Positions 44,679 to 55,248 are shown, counted from the stretch's first letter. The stretch is DNA of 64,000 bases from Streptococcaceae bacterium (GCA_902363395.1 CABIZZ010000001.1:930001-994000); one strand, 5' to 3'. Notes: generated by a model from the sequence alone, not told the origin. Made by a program: numbers and translations.

Positions 44679-45518
44679 ATGACAAAAGCAGATATCCTTT
44701 TTAAAGAAAATATTCGAAAAATTATGGAAGAAGGCGTCTGGTCTGAGCAAGCTCGACCCAAGTATAAGGATGGCACAACTGCCAATTCCAAGTACATCAC
44801 AGGTGCTTTTATGGAGTTTGATCTTGCCAAGGGCGAGTTCCCTATTACGACCCTTCGTCCTATCGCCATCAAGTCAGCCATCAAGGAAATGCTCTGGATC
44901 TACCAGGACCAGTCCAATAGTCTGGAACTCCTAAATGACAAGTACCAAGTTCATTACTGGAATGACTGGGAAGTAGGAGATACAGGAACAATTGGAGAGC
45001 GCTATGGTGCTGTCGTTAAAAAGCACGACATCATCAACAAGATTCTCAAACAGCTGGAAGCCAATCCCTGGAATCGTCGCAATATCATTTCTCTATGGGA
45101 CTACCAAGCCTTTGAGGAGAGCGCAGGACTCTTACCTTGTGCTTTTCAAACCATGTTTGATGTGCGCCGTATAGATGGAGAAATCTATCTGGATGCGACC
45201 TTGACCCAACGTTCGAATGACATGTTGGTAGCACACCATATCAATGCCATGCAGTATGTAGCGCTTCAAATGATGATTGCCAAGCACTTTGGCTGGAAGG
45301 TTGGCAAGTTCTTTTACTTTATTAACAACCTCCACATCTATGATAACCAATTCGAACAGGCAGAAGAATTACTTCGGCGCGAGCCATCTGATTGCCAGCC
45401 TCGTTTGGTATTGAACGTACCAGATGGCACCAATTTCTTTGAGATTAAAGCCGAGGACTTTGTTTTGGAAGATTATGATCCAGTCAAACCTCAATTGAAG
45501 TTTGATTTGGCAATTTAG
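44679..45518 (+). CDS. thyA: thymidylate synthase
   Basis: 279 residues. It turns dUMP into dTMP using methylene-THF. ATG 44679 follows AAGGAG. Active-site Cys is in [15 protein letters not shown], and the dUMP-binding stretch [18 protein letters not shown], the loop [11 protein letters not shown] and the folate-site region are present. The partner enzyme dihydrofolate reductase lies at 52590, beyond the adhesin gene; in many streptococci the two are close, so the adhesin gene may have been inserted between them. Confidence 0.96.
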   Translation: MTKADILFKENIRKIMEEGVWSEQARPKYKDGTTANSKYITGAFMEFDLAKGEFPITTLRPIAIKSAIKEMLWIYQDQSNSLELLNDKYQVHYWNDWEVGDTGTIGERYGAVVKKHDIINKILKQLEANPWNRRNIISLWDYQAFEESAGLLPCAFQTMFDVRRIDGEIYLDATLTQRSNDMLVAHHINAMQYVALQMMIAKHFGWKVGKFFYFINNLHIYDNQFEQAEELLRREPSDCQPRLVLNVPDGTNFFEIKAEDFVLEDYDPVKPQLKFDLAI

Positions 45519-45545
45519 AAATGCAACTTACAAACACAATGTATA

Positions 45546-45598
45546 TAGGAAGAAAGTTATGATTTTTTCATAAAAATGAATTCTACTTCCTATTTTTT
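45546..45598 (+). terminator. thyA terminator-like long hairpin
   Basis: TAGGAAG (45546-45552) pairs with CTTCCTA (45586-45592), enclosing TTATGA/TCATAA, then TTTTTT. Confidence 0.5.
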
Positions 45599-45663
45599 AA
45601 ATCTACCGGTTAGTAATATCATCAAAAATTTAAAAAATGATTAGTTTTTTGAGTCATTTCGCT

Positions 45664-45691
45664 TTGATATTTTAAATTAATCTGATAGAAT
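45664..45691 (+). promoter_or_regulatory. adhesin gene promoter
   Basis: TTGATA (45664-45669), 16 bases, TAGAAT (45686-45691), in a very AT-rich region; a 65-base leader follows. Confidence 0.6.
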
Positions 45692-45756
45692 ATATAAGGT
45701 TTAAAATATAGGCCAATAAATTAGCTTATTAATTGTTAAAAATTATGGAGGAAAAT

Positions 45757-48700
45757 ATGGGTAAAGATTTATTTAATGATCGCATTAGCAGATTTTCGAT
45801 TCGTAAATTGAATGTCGGAGTTTGCTCTGTCCTTTTAGGAACACTCGTTATGGTTGGTACAGCGTCTAGCGTAGCAGCCGAAGAAAACGCAGAGAACCCA
45901 ACAACTGTTGCAAAGGCAACAGAAGAAGGGGCTCAACCTGCTACAACAACAGAAGCTGCTGCTTCTACGACAACTGAAGCACCCACTACAACAAGTGAAG
46001 CTTCAACTTCAGCAACAACTTATAATGCTGAAGCACCAGTAACTGCTGCAGGTGCAACACCAGCAACAACTACTGAACCAAAAACTGTGGCTACTGAAGA
46101 TAAAGCAGCTGTAGCAAGTCCTGTGGCAACAGAAGCTTCAACAAACCCTAACAACAAGGGAACAGAAGCAACTGCAACAGATAAGAAAGAAGAAGTGGCT
46201 GCAGGTGTCGCAGCTCCAGCTACTGAAACTCCTGCTGTAACAGCAGAAACTTCTGGCAAACGCCGTACTCGTCGTGCTCTCGGTGACGCAAATGATCCAA
46301 GCTTGATTGGGGATGACGTTGAGGACGCAACTTCAACTCCAAAGGTTGAAAAACCAGGCTTTACAACAGATCTTGATGCCAAATCTATGACTAGCCAGAT
46401 TACTTGGTTGGACTTTGGAGATGTAGCCAACTGGACAGGGGCAAAAACAGTCCTCGTTCCTAAAAATGACCAATTTCCTGATAAAGATTTAGAAGAAAAA
46501 TTAGCTCTTCAAGTTGGCGCTACCTATACCAAGGAAATCATGCCTGGCTATGTAGTCACTGTAAAAGTCAAATCCTTGAAACCTTTCCAAGCGACTGAAA
46601 TCTATAAAAAGCGTACGGAAGACCAAGGGGCTACAGAAGCTGAAAAAGCAACCTATGATCCAAATGCAAAAAATGGCTATGTAAAGGGTGTTACTTCAAC
46701 AGGGGCTAAAAAAGCTTTTAATGATGGCGAAGAAGCCGACGTTGTCGCTGATGCTCAAAATAATTGGACTGAAATTAGACTTGAAAACGTTGATACGAAA
46801 ACCAAGAAGACTACCATGAGTTCAGCTATGAATGGTGGGAATATTGGAGTTCAGTTTGAAATCTCTGCAACCTTCCGTGGCAAGACAGTTAAGCCAGCTG
46901 TTGTCATGGCTGATGGCGAGTCTGCCAACCCTGGTGAATTTGTTATGTTCACTACCAACGGACAAGGTTGGCAGCACATTGGGGAATGGAAGAAATTTAC
47001 CAGACCATCCACCTCTGAAACTTACGTTCCGCAAGATACAGATAACCTTTTGGGGCCTAAACCTAAATATAATAACATTAACCTAAGACAACTTCGTAAT
47101 TCTGATCAAGTTGGACCAGATAAGAAACCAGTAGCTTGGAAATATTTCGGAAATCCTGACCAAGTAACTGGTGGTCTTGGGACTGGCGTCTTTGGACCAA
47201 ACATTTCTGCAGGTAATTATACTGTTCCACTCGTGATGACACGTGGTGCCTCTGAAGTTGGACTTTACATCGCTTCGGCTGGTAAACAGTCTGCTATGCT
47301 AGGATTCTTCCCACTTGATGAAGGGGATGCTCCTGAGTCATATGGTAAGGCAGTTCATACCATTGCAACCGTAGACGGTGTTACTGGAGCTAAAGTAAAT
47401 CAACCGTATCTTGGTAACGTGAGTCCTGATATGGATGAAAACACGACTCTTGACTGGTTCGGTGATGATAAGGCAACTACGGCCGATGAAGGAATTGACC
47501 AATTACTTCCAGATGAACTCAAAGGGACAACCAATGAGATGATCAAGATGGATCGTACACGCCCAGGTAACTACAAAATGTCAGTTCAAGCCCATTTGGA
47601 TGGAGCTTCAGAAGCTTATATCTATGGTTGGGTAGACTTTAACCAAAACGGTACCTTTGATGAAGATGAACGCTCTAATCTTGCAACAGTGACCCAAGAT
47701 GGTACAGTCGAGTTGACCTTTGCAAACAGCAAGACTTACATCGATCCTAGCGTCAACGAGCTTGGTGCTCGTGTCCGTATTGCTAAGAAAGCTACTGAGA
47801 TTGAAAACCCAACGGGTATGGCCTTCTCAGGTGAAGTAGAAGACTTCAAGACTCAAATCACCCACCCACCAAAAGGGGAATTCAAGGAAACTTCTGGTCC
47901 TCAAGCTACCAAACAAACAGCGACTGTAACCTTTACAGCACGTGGAGAGCACAAGTATCAACGTAACTCTCAGGCAGTCATCGACGAAACTGTAGAACCA
48001 TACATCGTTGACAAAGATGGTAACCGTGCAACTCTTGATGCAGAAGGTTACTACGTAGTTCCAGGTCAAGGTAAATACAAGATTACTGCCAATGGTAAAG
48101 ACGTAGACGTTGAATTTATCCCAGAAGATAACTTCCTAGGAACTGCAGATGGTATCTCTATCCGTCGTGTAGATAACAATGGTTACGATACGGGTTGGTC
48201 ATCAAAATTCCCAGATCAAGAACCAAACATTGATGGTCAGTTGAATACTATGGATGGTCAATACGTTCCAACAGTCACTCCGATTGAAATCGAAGGGGTT
48301 GACAAGACATCGACTGATATTCAAGGTGCAACTCAAAAAGAAACACCAACCTTTAACACAACTGCTACTAACGCAAAAGGTGACAAGATTGCAGTCACTC
48401 CAAGTGCAGAATATCCTGCTAAGTTGGTAGACCCAGCAACTGGTCGTACTACTGATGAGACGTCTGTAACAGTAGCTGGAGAAGGAACATACACGATCAA
48501 TCCTTCAACAGGTGAAGTAACCTTCACTCCAGAACCAAGCTTTGTAGGAACAGCTAAAGGCATTGAAGTTACATTGTCAGCACCAGTTGGTCGTAATAAA
48601 GATGGTAAGGTTCAAGAGGAGTACATTAAGACTGCTACGGCTAAGTACACACCAACAGTTGTAGGAGTAACACCAACAGCAACACCAGCTGAAACAAAAG

Positions 48701-51700
48701 ATATCCAAGGTGCCACTCAAACAGGTAAACCTGAATTCAAGGGTGGTACAGTTGAAGTAAACGGTGTTGAAAAGACTGTTCCAATCAACGAAGATGTTCC
48801 AGCAACATTTGACGATGGATCAACAACTAAGACCGTTGAAGGCGTTGGTAAATTTACGGTTGCAGCAGATGGTACAGTAACATTCGTTCCAGAACCAAAC
48901 TTTGTAGGAACTGCACCAGCGGTGACAGTTGTCCGCGAAGATAAGAATGGAACAAAAGCTTCAGCGACATACACACCAACTGTTGTAGGAGTAACGCCAA
49001 CAGCAACACCAGCTGAAACAACAGACATCCAAGGTGCAACACAAACAGGTAAACCTGAATTCAAGGGTGGTACAGTTGAAGTTAACGGCGTTGAGAAAAC
49101 TGTTGAAATCAACGAAGATGTTCCAGCAACATTCGACGATGGTTCAACAACTAAGACTGTTGAAGGTGTTGGTACTTACACAGTAGCAGCAGACGGAACA
49201 GTAACCTTCGTTCCAGAAAAATCATTCGTCGGAACTGCACCAGCCGTGACAGTTGTCCGCGAAGATAAGAACGGAACAAAAGCTTCAGCGACATACACAC
49301 CAACAGTATTGCCTGTAACACCAACGGCTGAAGATGCAACTACAACTGACAAACAAGGTCAAACACAATCCGGTAAACCAACCTTCACACCAGGTAATGA
49401 AAATGTCCCAATGGATGATGATACACCTGCAACATTTGAAGATGGATCAACAAGCAAGACAATTCCAGGTGAAGGAACTTACACAGTAGCTCCAGATGGA
49501 ACTGTTACTTTCGTACCAGAAAAAACATTCACAGGAACAGGTACAGGCGTAACTGTGAAACGTGTTGATAAGAACGGTACACCAGTTACAGCTAAGTACA
49601 CACCAACTGTAACTCCAGTAACACCAACTGCAACTCCAGCAGAATCAGAAGCACCTCAAGGTGTGGTTCAAACTGGAACTGTAACCTTCACAGAAGGTGA
49701 CCCAGTTGCACCAATCGACAAGGATACCATTACTCTTCTTGACGAAAATGGCCAACCAGCAGAATCTGTAGTTGCCAAGTCACCAGAAGGTAAAGAAATC
49801 GGTACTTTCACAGTCGATAAAGAAACAGGTGTTGTAACCTTCACACCGACTGATAAATCTTACTCAGGTGAAGTCGTTCCAGTTAAGGTTCAAGCTAAAG
49901 ATGCTAACGGAACAGCTGTAGAAACAACCTACACACCTAAGATTACTCCAGTCGTGCCAACTGCTGAACCTGCAACATCTACAGATATCCAAGGTAAAAC
50001 ACAAACAGGTACACCGACCTTCACTCCTGGTAACCCTGCAATCCCAATGGATGATGATGTGCCAGCAACCTTTGAAGATGGTTCAACTACGAAGACAATT
50101 CCAGGTGAAGGAACTTACACAGTTGCTCCAGACGGAACAGTAACCTTCGTACCAGAGAAATCATTCACAGGAACAGGTACAGGCGTAACAGTGAAACGTG
50201 TTGATAAGAACGGTACTCCAGTTACTGCAACTTACACACCAACTGTAACACCAGTAACACCAACTGCTGAGCCAGCAACTTCAACTGACAAGCAAGGTCA
50301 AACCCAAACAGGAAAACCAACCTTCACAGCTGGTCATGAAAATGTTCCTTTGAACGACGCAGTTCCTGCAACCTTTGAAGATGGTTCAACTACCAAAGAA
50401 ATTCTTGGTGTTGGTATCTACACAGTAGCAGCTGATGGTACTGTAACCTTCACACCAGACCCACGCTTTGTTGGTGAAGCACCAGCAGTGACAGTCGTTC
50501 GTGAAGATATGAACGGAACCAAAGCTTCTGCAACTTACACACCAACTGTAACTCCAATTACTCCAACAGCAGAACCAGCTACATCAGAAGCACCTCAAGG
50601 AATTGTTCAAACAGGCAAACCAACCTTCACAGAAGGTGATCCAATTGCACCAATGAACCCTTCAACCTTGAAACTTTATGATGATTCTGGTAACCCAACT
50701 GATCAATTGGATGCCTTCTCACCTGCAGGAGATATCATTGGTATCTTCACAGTAGATAAAGAGAAGGGTGAAGTGATCTTCACTCCAACTAACAAAGCTT
50801 ACTCAGGTGAAGTTCTTCCTGTAGGTGTTCAGATGGAAGATGCAAACGGTACAATTGCTCGTACAACTTACACACCATTCATCACTCCAGTAGTTCCAAC
50901 AGCAGAACCAGCTACATCAACTGATATCCAAGGTGCTACACAAACAGGTAAACCAAGCTTCACAGAAGGAAACCCTGCAGTACCAATGGACGATGATGTA
51001 CCTGCAACATTCGTTGATGGCTCAACGACTAAGGTGGTTCCAGGTGAAGGAACTTACACAGTTGCTCCAGACGGAACAGTAACCTTCGTACCAGAGAAAT
51101 CATTTGTCGGAACTGCCACAGGTATCGTGGTTCAACGCCAAGATAAGAATGGTACAGTTGTGAAAGCAATGTACACACCAACTGTAACTCCTGTGACACC
51201 AACTGGTACTCCAGCAGTATCTACTGATGTACAAGGTGCGACTCAAACTGGTAAACCAAGCTTCACAGAAGGTGACAGCCGTGTGCCATTGAACGATGAA
51301 GTTCCAGCAACATTTGACGATGGATCAACTACGAAGACAGTTGAAGGTGTTGGTACTTATACTGTAGCCCCAGACGGAACAGTGACATTTGTACCAGAGA
51401 AATCATTTGTCGGAACTGCACCAGCAGTGACAGTGGTTCGTGAAGATGTGAACGGAACAAAAGCTTCTGCGACCTACACACCAACTGTAACTCCTGTGAC
51501 TCCAACAGCTGAGCCAGCAACTTCTACAGACATCCAAGGTCAAACACAATCTGGTAAACCAACCTTCACACCTGGTAACCCAAGTGTACCAATGGATGAT
51601 GAGGTTCCAGCAACCTTCGAAGATGGATCAACTACTAAAGTTATTCCAGGTGAAGGAACTTACACCGTTTCTCCAGACGGAACAGTAACCTTCGTACCAG

Positions 51701-52440
51701 AAAAATCATTCACAGGAACAGGTACAGGCGTAACAGTGAAACGTGTTGATAAGAACGGTACTCCAATTACCGCTACTTACACACCAACAGTAACACCAGT
51801 TGCTCCAACAGGTGAACCAGTTACATCAATTGGTAAGAAGGGTGCTACTCAAACAGGTAAACCAAGCTTCACAGAAGGTGATAGCCGTGTACCAATGAAT
51901 GACGAAGTTCCAGCAACCTTTGAAGATGGTTCAACTACGAAGACAATTCCTGGTGTTGGTACTTACACAGTAGCAGCAGACGGAACAGTAACCTTCACTC
52001 CAGAACCTGAATTTACAGGAACTGCACCAGCAGTGACAGTAGTTCGTGAAGATGTGAACGGAACAAAAGCTTCTGCAACTTACACACCAACTGTCTTGCC
52101 AGTAACAACATTCGTTGACGAAAATGGCAAAGAAATTCCAGGCTTCCCAACTGAAGATGGTGAACAACCTAAGAAAGACATTCCTGGTTATGAGTTCGTG
52201 AAGACTGTTGTAGATGCAAATGGTAATACACAACACATCTACAAACAAGTTGTAACACCTGCTCCAGAAACTCCTTCAACTCCAGAAACTAAGGAAGTTG
52301 CATTCATCAATCCAACTGATGAAAAAGCAGTTCTTCCTAAGACTGGTACAGAGGAAAGTTCAAAAACTGGTCTTGCAATTCTTAGCGCTTTGACAGGTCT
52401 CTCATTATTCGGACTTGCTAAACGCAAAAAAGAAGACTAA
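45757..52440 (+). CDS. cshA: CshA-type fibrillar surface adhesin, LPxTG-anchored
   Basis: About 2227 residues. N-terminal SIRK-type signal (RFSIRKLNVGVCSVLLG), a Thr/Ala/Pro-rich low-complexity part (about 45-165), KRRTRRALGD, then a non-repetitive ligand-binding region (about 185-720) as in CshA of S. gordonii, where it binds fibronectin. From about 840 to 2115 there are 12 CshA fibril repeats of about 100 residues (each opening near DIQGATQTGKPTF, ending TATYTPTVTP), preceded by one or two divergent modules. It ends with LPKTG, a hydrophobic segment and KRKKED, so sortase A links it to peptidoglycan. GGAGG at 45747 serves ATG 45757; the ATG at 45733 has none. Confidence 0.93.
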   Translation: MGKDLFNDRISRFSIRKLNVGVCSVLLGTLVMVGTASSVAAEENAENPTTVAKATEEGAQPATTTEAAASTTTEAPTTTSEASTSATTYNAEAPVTAAGATPATTTEPKTVATEDKAAVASPVATEASTNPNNKGTEATATDKKEEVAAGVAAPATETPAVTAETSGKRRTRRALGDANDPSLIGDDVEDATSTPKVEKPGFTTDLDAKSMTSQITWLDFGDVANWTGAKTVLVPKNDQFPDKDLEEKLALQVGATYTKEIMPGYVVTVKVKSLKPFQATEIYKKRTEDQGATEAEKATYDPNAKNGYVKGVTSTGAKKAFNDGEEADVVADAQNNWTEIRLENVDTKTKKTTMSSAMNGGNIGVQFEISATFRGKTVKPAVVMADGESANPGEFVMFTTNGQGWQHIGEWKKFTRPSTSETYVPQDTDNLLGPKPKYNNINLRQLRNSDQVGPDKKPVAWKYFGNPDQVTGGLGTGVFGPNISAGNYTVPLVMTRGASEVGLYIASAGKQSAMLGFFPLDEGDAPESYGKAVHTIATVDGVTGAKVNQPYLGNVSPDMDENTTLDWFGDDKATTADEGIDQLLPDELKGTTNEMIKMDRTRPGNYKMSVQAHLDGASEAYIYGWVDFNQNGTFDEDERSNLATVTQDGTVELTFANSKTYIDPSVNELGARVRIAKKATEIENPTGMAFSGEVEDFKTQITHPPKGEFKETSGPQATKQTATVTFTARGEHKYQRNSQAVIDETVEPYIVDKDGNRATLDAEGYYVVPGQGKYKITANGKDVDVEFIPEDNFLGTADGISIRRVDNNGYDTGWSSKFPDQEPNIDGQLNTMDGQYVPTVTPIEIEGVDKTSTDIQGATQKETPTFNTTATNAKGDKIAVTPSAEYPAKLVDPATGRTTDETSVTVAGEGTYTINPSTGEVTFTPEPSFVGTAKGIEVTLSAPVGRNKDGKVQEEYIKTATAKYTPTVVGVTPTATPAETKDIQGATQTGKPEFKGGTVEVNGVEKTVPINEDVPATFDDGSTTKTVEGVGKFTVAADGTVTFVPEPNFVGTAPAVTVVREDKNGTKASATYTPTVVGVTPTATPAETTDIQGATQTGKPEFKGGTVEVNGVEKTVEINEDVPATFDDGSTTKTVEGVGTYTVAADGTVTFVPEKSFVGTAPAVTVVREDKNGTKASATYTPTVLPVTPTAEDATTTDKQGQTQSGKPTFTPGNENVPMDDDTPATFEDGSTSKTIPGEGTYTVAPDGTVTFVPEKTFTGTGTGVTVKRVDKNGTPVTAKYTPTVTPVTPTATPAESEAPQGVVQTGTVTFTEGDPVAPIDKDTITLLDENGQPAESVVAKSPEGKEIGTFTVDKETGVVTFTPTDKSYSGEVVPVKVQAKDANGTAVETTYTPKITPVVPTAEPATSTDIQGKTQTGTPTFTPGNPAIPMDDDVPATFEDGSTTKTIPGEGTYTVAPDGTVTFVPEKSFTGTGTGVTVKRVDKNGTPVTATYTPTVTPVTPTAEPATSTDKQGQTQTGKPTFTAGHENVPLNDAVPATFEDGSTTKEILGVGIYTVAADGTVTFTPDPRFVGEAPAVTVVREDMNGTKASATYTPTVTPITPTAEPATSEAPQGIVQTGKPTFTEGDPIAPMNPSTLKLYDDSGNPTDQLDAFSPAGDIIGIFTVDKEKGEVIFTPTNKAYSGEVLPVGVQMEDANGTIARTTYTPFITPVVPTAEPATSTDIQGATQTGKPSFTEGNPAVPMDDDVPATFVDGSTTKVVPGEGTYTVAPDGTVTFVPEKSFVGTATGIVVQRQDKNGTVVKAMYTPTVTPVTPTGTPAVSTDVQGATQTGKPSFTEGDSRVPLNDEVPATFDDGSTTKTVEGVGTYTVAPDGTVTFVPEKSFVGTAPAVTVVREDVNGTKASATYTPTVTPVTPTAEPATSTDIQGQTQSGKPTFTPGNPSVPMDDEVPATFEDGSTTKVIPGEGTYTVSPDGTVTFVPEKSFTGTGTGVTVKRVDKNGTPITATYTPTVTPVAPTGEPVTSIGKKGATQTGKPSFTEGDSRVPMNDEVPATFEDGSTTKTIPGVGTYTVAADGTVTFTPEPEFTGTAPAVTVVREDVNGTKASATYTPTVLPVTTFVDENGKEIPGFPTEDGEQPKKDIPGYEFVKTVVDANGNTQHIYKQVVTPAPETPSTPETKEVAFINPTDEKAVLPKTGTEESSKTGLAILSALTGLSLFGLAKRKKED
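48270..52105 (+). repeat. tandem CshA fibril repeats (about 300-bp units)
   Basis: Twelve coding repeats of about 300 bp. Ten are of one type (ATFEDGSTTK, GTYTVAPDGTVTFVPEKSF); repeats 5 and 8 (near 49640 and 50585) are a different type opening EAPQG. Several units share long stretches of identical DNA, for example around 50105, 51055 and 51655. Confidence 0.85.
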
Positions 52441-52460
52441 GTTCTAGGATTTGTCTCATC

Positions 52461-52488
52461 AAAACCGCGAGAAATCGCGGTTTTTTTG
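52461..52488 (+). terminator. adhesin gene terminator
   Basis: AAAACCGCGA-gaaa-TCGCGGTTTT, then TTTG. Confidence 0.88.
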
Positions 52489-52589
52489 ACGAAAAAAATA
52501 GAAAGTTTTGATCGTGGAACCAATAGTTGGAAACTGTCTTTTCAAGAAAAATTTGATAAAATAGAAGTATCAGTGTAAAGGATGTAAGA

Positions 52590-53102
52590 ATGAGTAAGAA
52601 AGTAATTGGCATTTGGGCTCAGACAAAGAATGGAGTTATCGGCAAGGATCAGGTCATGCCTTGGCATTTACCAGCTGAATTGCAGCACTTTAAACAAACG
52701 ACAACGGGCCATGCGATCCTTATGGGGAGAGTTACCTACGAAGGATTAAACAAACGCGTCCTTCCAAATCGGACCAATATCATTCTCTCTAGAGATGACA
52801 AGTATGATGTAGAGAATGAAAGGGTCTTGTTAAAAACTTCCGTAGAGGACGTTTTAGACTGGTATAAGGATCAGGATCAGTCGCTCTTTATTATCGGTGG
52901 GGAGAAGGTGATTCGCCTGTTCGAGTCTTATCTAGAGGAGCTCTATCAGACTGTGATTGATGCTGAATTGGATGGAGATACCTATTTCCCAGAAGACTTC
53001 CATTGGGATCAGTTCCAGTTATTAGACGAGCGGACGATCGAAAAAGACGAAAAAAACCCTTATGACTTTACCATTAGACATTTTGAAAGAAAGGAAGACT
53101 AG
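52590..53102 (+). CDS. folA: dihydrofolate reductase
   Basis: 170 residues. KVIGIWAQTKNGVIGKDQ starts the NADPH fold, MPWHLPAELQHFK holds the substrate site (the acidic residue here is Glu in AEL), MGRVTYEGL and FIIGGEKVIRLF bind cofactor. It supplies tetrahydrofolate for ThyA. The trimethoprim-site residue corresponding to pneumococcal Ile100 is at FIIGG; I see Ile there, the sensitive form, but have not aligned it rigorously. Confidence 0.95.
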   Translation: MSKKVIGIWAQTKNGVIGKDQVMPWHLPAELQHFKQTTTGHAILMGRVTYEGLNKRVLPNRTNIILSRDDKYDVENERVLLKTSVEDVLDWYKDQDQSLFIIGGEKVIRLFESYLEELYQTVIDAELDGDTYFPEDFHWDQFQLLDERTIEKDEKNPYDFTIRHFERKED

Positions 53103-53105
53103 TTC

Positions 53106-53279
53106 ATGGAACGTAGTATCTTTGGCTTTTTTACAGCCGTTCTATGTGTGATTTGCTTAGTATGTGCTTCCCAGACTCTTCGGAAGAAGCGCTATGGCTT
53201 AGCCACCCTCTTCTTATTAAATGCCTTTACCAATCTTGTGAATTCGATTCACGCCTTTTATATGACTTTATTTAAATAA
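53106..53279 (+). CDS. small membrane protein (57 residues) between folA and clpX
   Basis: ATG 53106 has AAGGAAG (about 53092-53098) upstream. The product opens MERSIFGFFTAVLCVICLVC, then QTLRKKRYGLATLFLLNAFT and a short aromatic tail: two hydrophobic segments separated by a basic turn, a hairpin topology. It starts 3 bases after folA and ends 33 bases before clpX, so it is part of that operon. Function unknown. Confidence 0.75.
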   Translation: MERSIFGFFTAVLCVICLVCASQTLRKKRYGLATLFLLNAFTNLVNSIHAFYMTLFK

Positions 53280-53312
53280 ATTACAAACAGACTTTAGAAT
53301 CGGGAGAAGAAA

Positions 53313-54545
53313 ATGCCTACAAATCAATCAAATGATATGATGGTTTATTGTTCGTTTTGTGGTAAGAACCAAGACGAAGTACAGAAGATTATCGCAGGGA
53401 ACAACGCCTTTATCTGTAATGAATGTGTTGAGTTAGCTCAAGAAATCATTCGCGAAGAACTAGCTGAGGAAGTCTTGGCAGACCTCTCAGAGGTTCCAAA
53501 ACCAATCGAACTCCTCAATATCCTTAACCACTATGTTATCGGTCAGGATCGTGCTAAACGAGCCCTCGCAGTAGCGGTATATAATCACTACAAACGGATT
53601 AACTTCCACGAAAATCGTGAAGAAGACAATGATGTGGATCTCCAAAAATCAAACATTTTGATGGTGGGACCTACAGGTTCAGGAAAAACTTTCTTGGCTC
53701 AAACACTTGCTAAGAGCTTGAACGTGCCATTTGCCATTGCGGATGCGACAGCCTTGACAGAAGCAGGTTATGTCGGAGAAGACGTTGAAAACATCCTTCT
53801 GAAGCTCTTGCAAGCAGCTGACTTCAATATTGAACGTGCAGAGCGTGGCATCATCTACGTTGATGAAATCGATAAGATTGCTAAGAAGAGTGAGAACGTC
53901 TCTATCACCCGTGATGTGTCTGGTGAAGGGGTACAACAAGCTCTCTTGAAGATCATCGAAGGAACTGTAGCGAGCGTGCCACCTCAAGGCGGACGCAAGC
54001 ACCCACAACAAGAAATGATCCAAGTTGATACCAAGAATATCCTCTTCATCGTTGGTGGAGCCTTTGATGGGATTGAAGAAATCGTGAAGCAACGTCTAGG
54101 TGAGAAGATCATCGGATTTGGTCAAAATAACAAAGCCATCGATGAATCAAGCTCTTATATGCAAGAAATCATTGCAGAAGATATCCAAAAATTCGGCATT
54201 ATTCCTGAGTTAATCGGTCGTCTTCCAGTTCTTGCTGCATTAGAGCAATTGACAGTGGATGACCTGGTTCGTATTTTGAAAGAACCAAGAAATGCATTGG
54301 TGAAACAATACCAAGCTCTCTTATCCTTTGACGACGTTGAATTGGAATTTGATGACGAAGCGCTTGAAGAAATTGCAAGCAAGGCCATCGAACGTAAGAC
54401 TGGTGCTCGCGGACTACGCTCCATCATCGAAGAAACGATGTTGGATGTGATGTTTGAAGTTCCGAGTCAAGAAGATGTCAAACTGGTTCGAATCACCAAA
54501 GAAGCAGTTAACGGAACTGAAAAACCAATTTTAGAAACTGCCTAG
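53313..54545 (+). CDS. clpX: ATP-dependent Clp protease ATP-binding subunit ClpX
   Basis: 410 residues. The N-terminal zinc domain ([10 protein letters not shown] ... CNECVEL), Walker A GPTGSGKT, Walker [11 protein letters not shown], the pore loop, and the sensor-2 RGLRS ([11 protein letters not shown]) are all present. It unfolds tagged proteins for ClpP. The IGF-type ClpP-docking loop reads [16 protein letters not shown] serves the ATG. Essential in streptococci. Confidence 0.98.
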   Translation: MPTNQSNDMMVYCSFCGKNQDEVQKIIAGNNAFICNECVELAQEIIREELAEEVLADLSEVPKPIELLNILNHYVIGQDRAKRALAVAVYNHYKRINFHENREEDNDVDLQKSNILMVGPTGSGKTFLAQTLAKSLNVPFAIADATALTEAGYVGEDVENILLKLLQAADFNIERAERGIIYVDEIDKIAKKSENVSITRDVSGEGVQQALLKIIEGTVASVPPQGGRKHPQQEMIQVDTKNILFIVGGAFDGIEEIVKQRLGEKIIGFGQNNKAIDESSSYMQEIIAEDIQKFGIIPELIGRLPVLAALEQLTVDDLVRILKEPRNALVKQYQALLSFDDVELEFDDEALEEIASKAIERKTGARGLRSIIEETMLDVMFEVPSQEDVKLVRITKEAVNGTEKPILETA

Positions 54546-54556
54546 AAAGAAATTCT

Positions 54557-55153
54557 ATGAAAGTAAATACTCATAATGCGGATATTCTCTTGAGCGCTAC
54601 CAATAAAAGCCATTATCCTCAAGATGATATCCCAGAAGTTGCACTTGCCGGTCGATCAAATGTCGGCAAGTCTTCTTTTATTAATACCATGCTGAATCGT
54701 AAGAACTTGGCCCGTACATCAGGAAAACCAGGAAAAACACAATTATTGAACTTTTTCAATATCGATGACAAACTTCGTTTTGTCGATGTACCTGGCTATG
54801 GATATGCTCGTGTTTCCAAAAAAGAACGCGAGAAATGGGGCAAAATGATTGAAGAATATCTGACATCAAGAGAGAATTTAAGAGCTGTTGTCAGCTTGGT
54901 TGATCTTCGTCATGAACCCTCGGCAGATGATGTCCAGATGTACGAGTTTTTGAAATATTACGAAATCCCTGTTATCTTGGTTGCGACCAAAGCCGACAAA
55001 ATTCCAAGAGGAAAATGGAACAAGCATGAATCCATGATCAAGAAGAAGTTAGATTTTGATAAAACAGATACCTTTATAATCTTCTCATCGGTCAATAAAA
55101 CTGGAGTAGAAGAAGCTTGGGATGCAATTTTTGACTATAGTTTTTCGGAATAA
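54557..55153 (+). CDS. engB: ribosome biogenesis GTPase YsxC/EngB
   Basis: 198 residues. GTPase motifs: G1 [12 protein letters not shown]2 around [11 protein letters not shown]3 DVPGYG, G4 ATKADK. It acts in assembly of the 50S subunit and is essential in many Gram-positives. It lies 11 bases after clpX, its usual partner. Confidence 0.97.
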   Translation: MKVNTHNADILLSATNKSHYPQDDIPEVALAGRSNVGKSSFINTMLNRKNLARTSGKPGKTQLLNFFNIDDKLRFVDVPGYGYARVSKKEREKWGKMIEEYLTSRENLRAVVSLVDLRHEPSADDVQMYEFLKYYEIPVILVATKADKIPRGKWNKHESMIKKKLDFDKTDTFIIFSSVNKTGVEEAWDAIFDYSFSE

Positions 55154-55202
55154 ATCGTATTATTACTAACCTGTTATTTATTTGTTTGATTTATCTCGAT
55201 AT

Positions 55203-55219
55203 TGTAATTAAAATGTAAT
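55203..55219 (+). promoter_or_regulatory. WalR (VicR) box
   Basis: TGTAAT-TAAAA-TGTAAT exactly matches the WalR/VicR direct-repeat consensus (TGTWAH-N5-TGTWAH). It lies about 33 bases upstream of the -10 of a cell-wall hydrolase gene. Confidence 0.85.
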
Positions 55220-55248
55220 ATTGAGCTCAACAATTTAATGCTTTTCTG

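Noticed and set aside
48717..49112. Minus-strand frames recurring across the adhesin repeats
   Set aside because: They recur with the repeat unit and have the composition of reversed Thr/Pro-rich coding sequence.
48270..52105. CRISPR-like or satellite repeat
   Set aside because: Units are about 300 bp, in frame and code for a known fibril repeat; there are no short spacers.
52441..52589. Insertion scar beside the adhesin gene
   Set aside because: Only a terminator and an AT-rich promoter region are seen; no direct repeats or transposase remnants flank 45519-52589.
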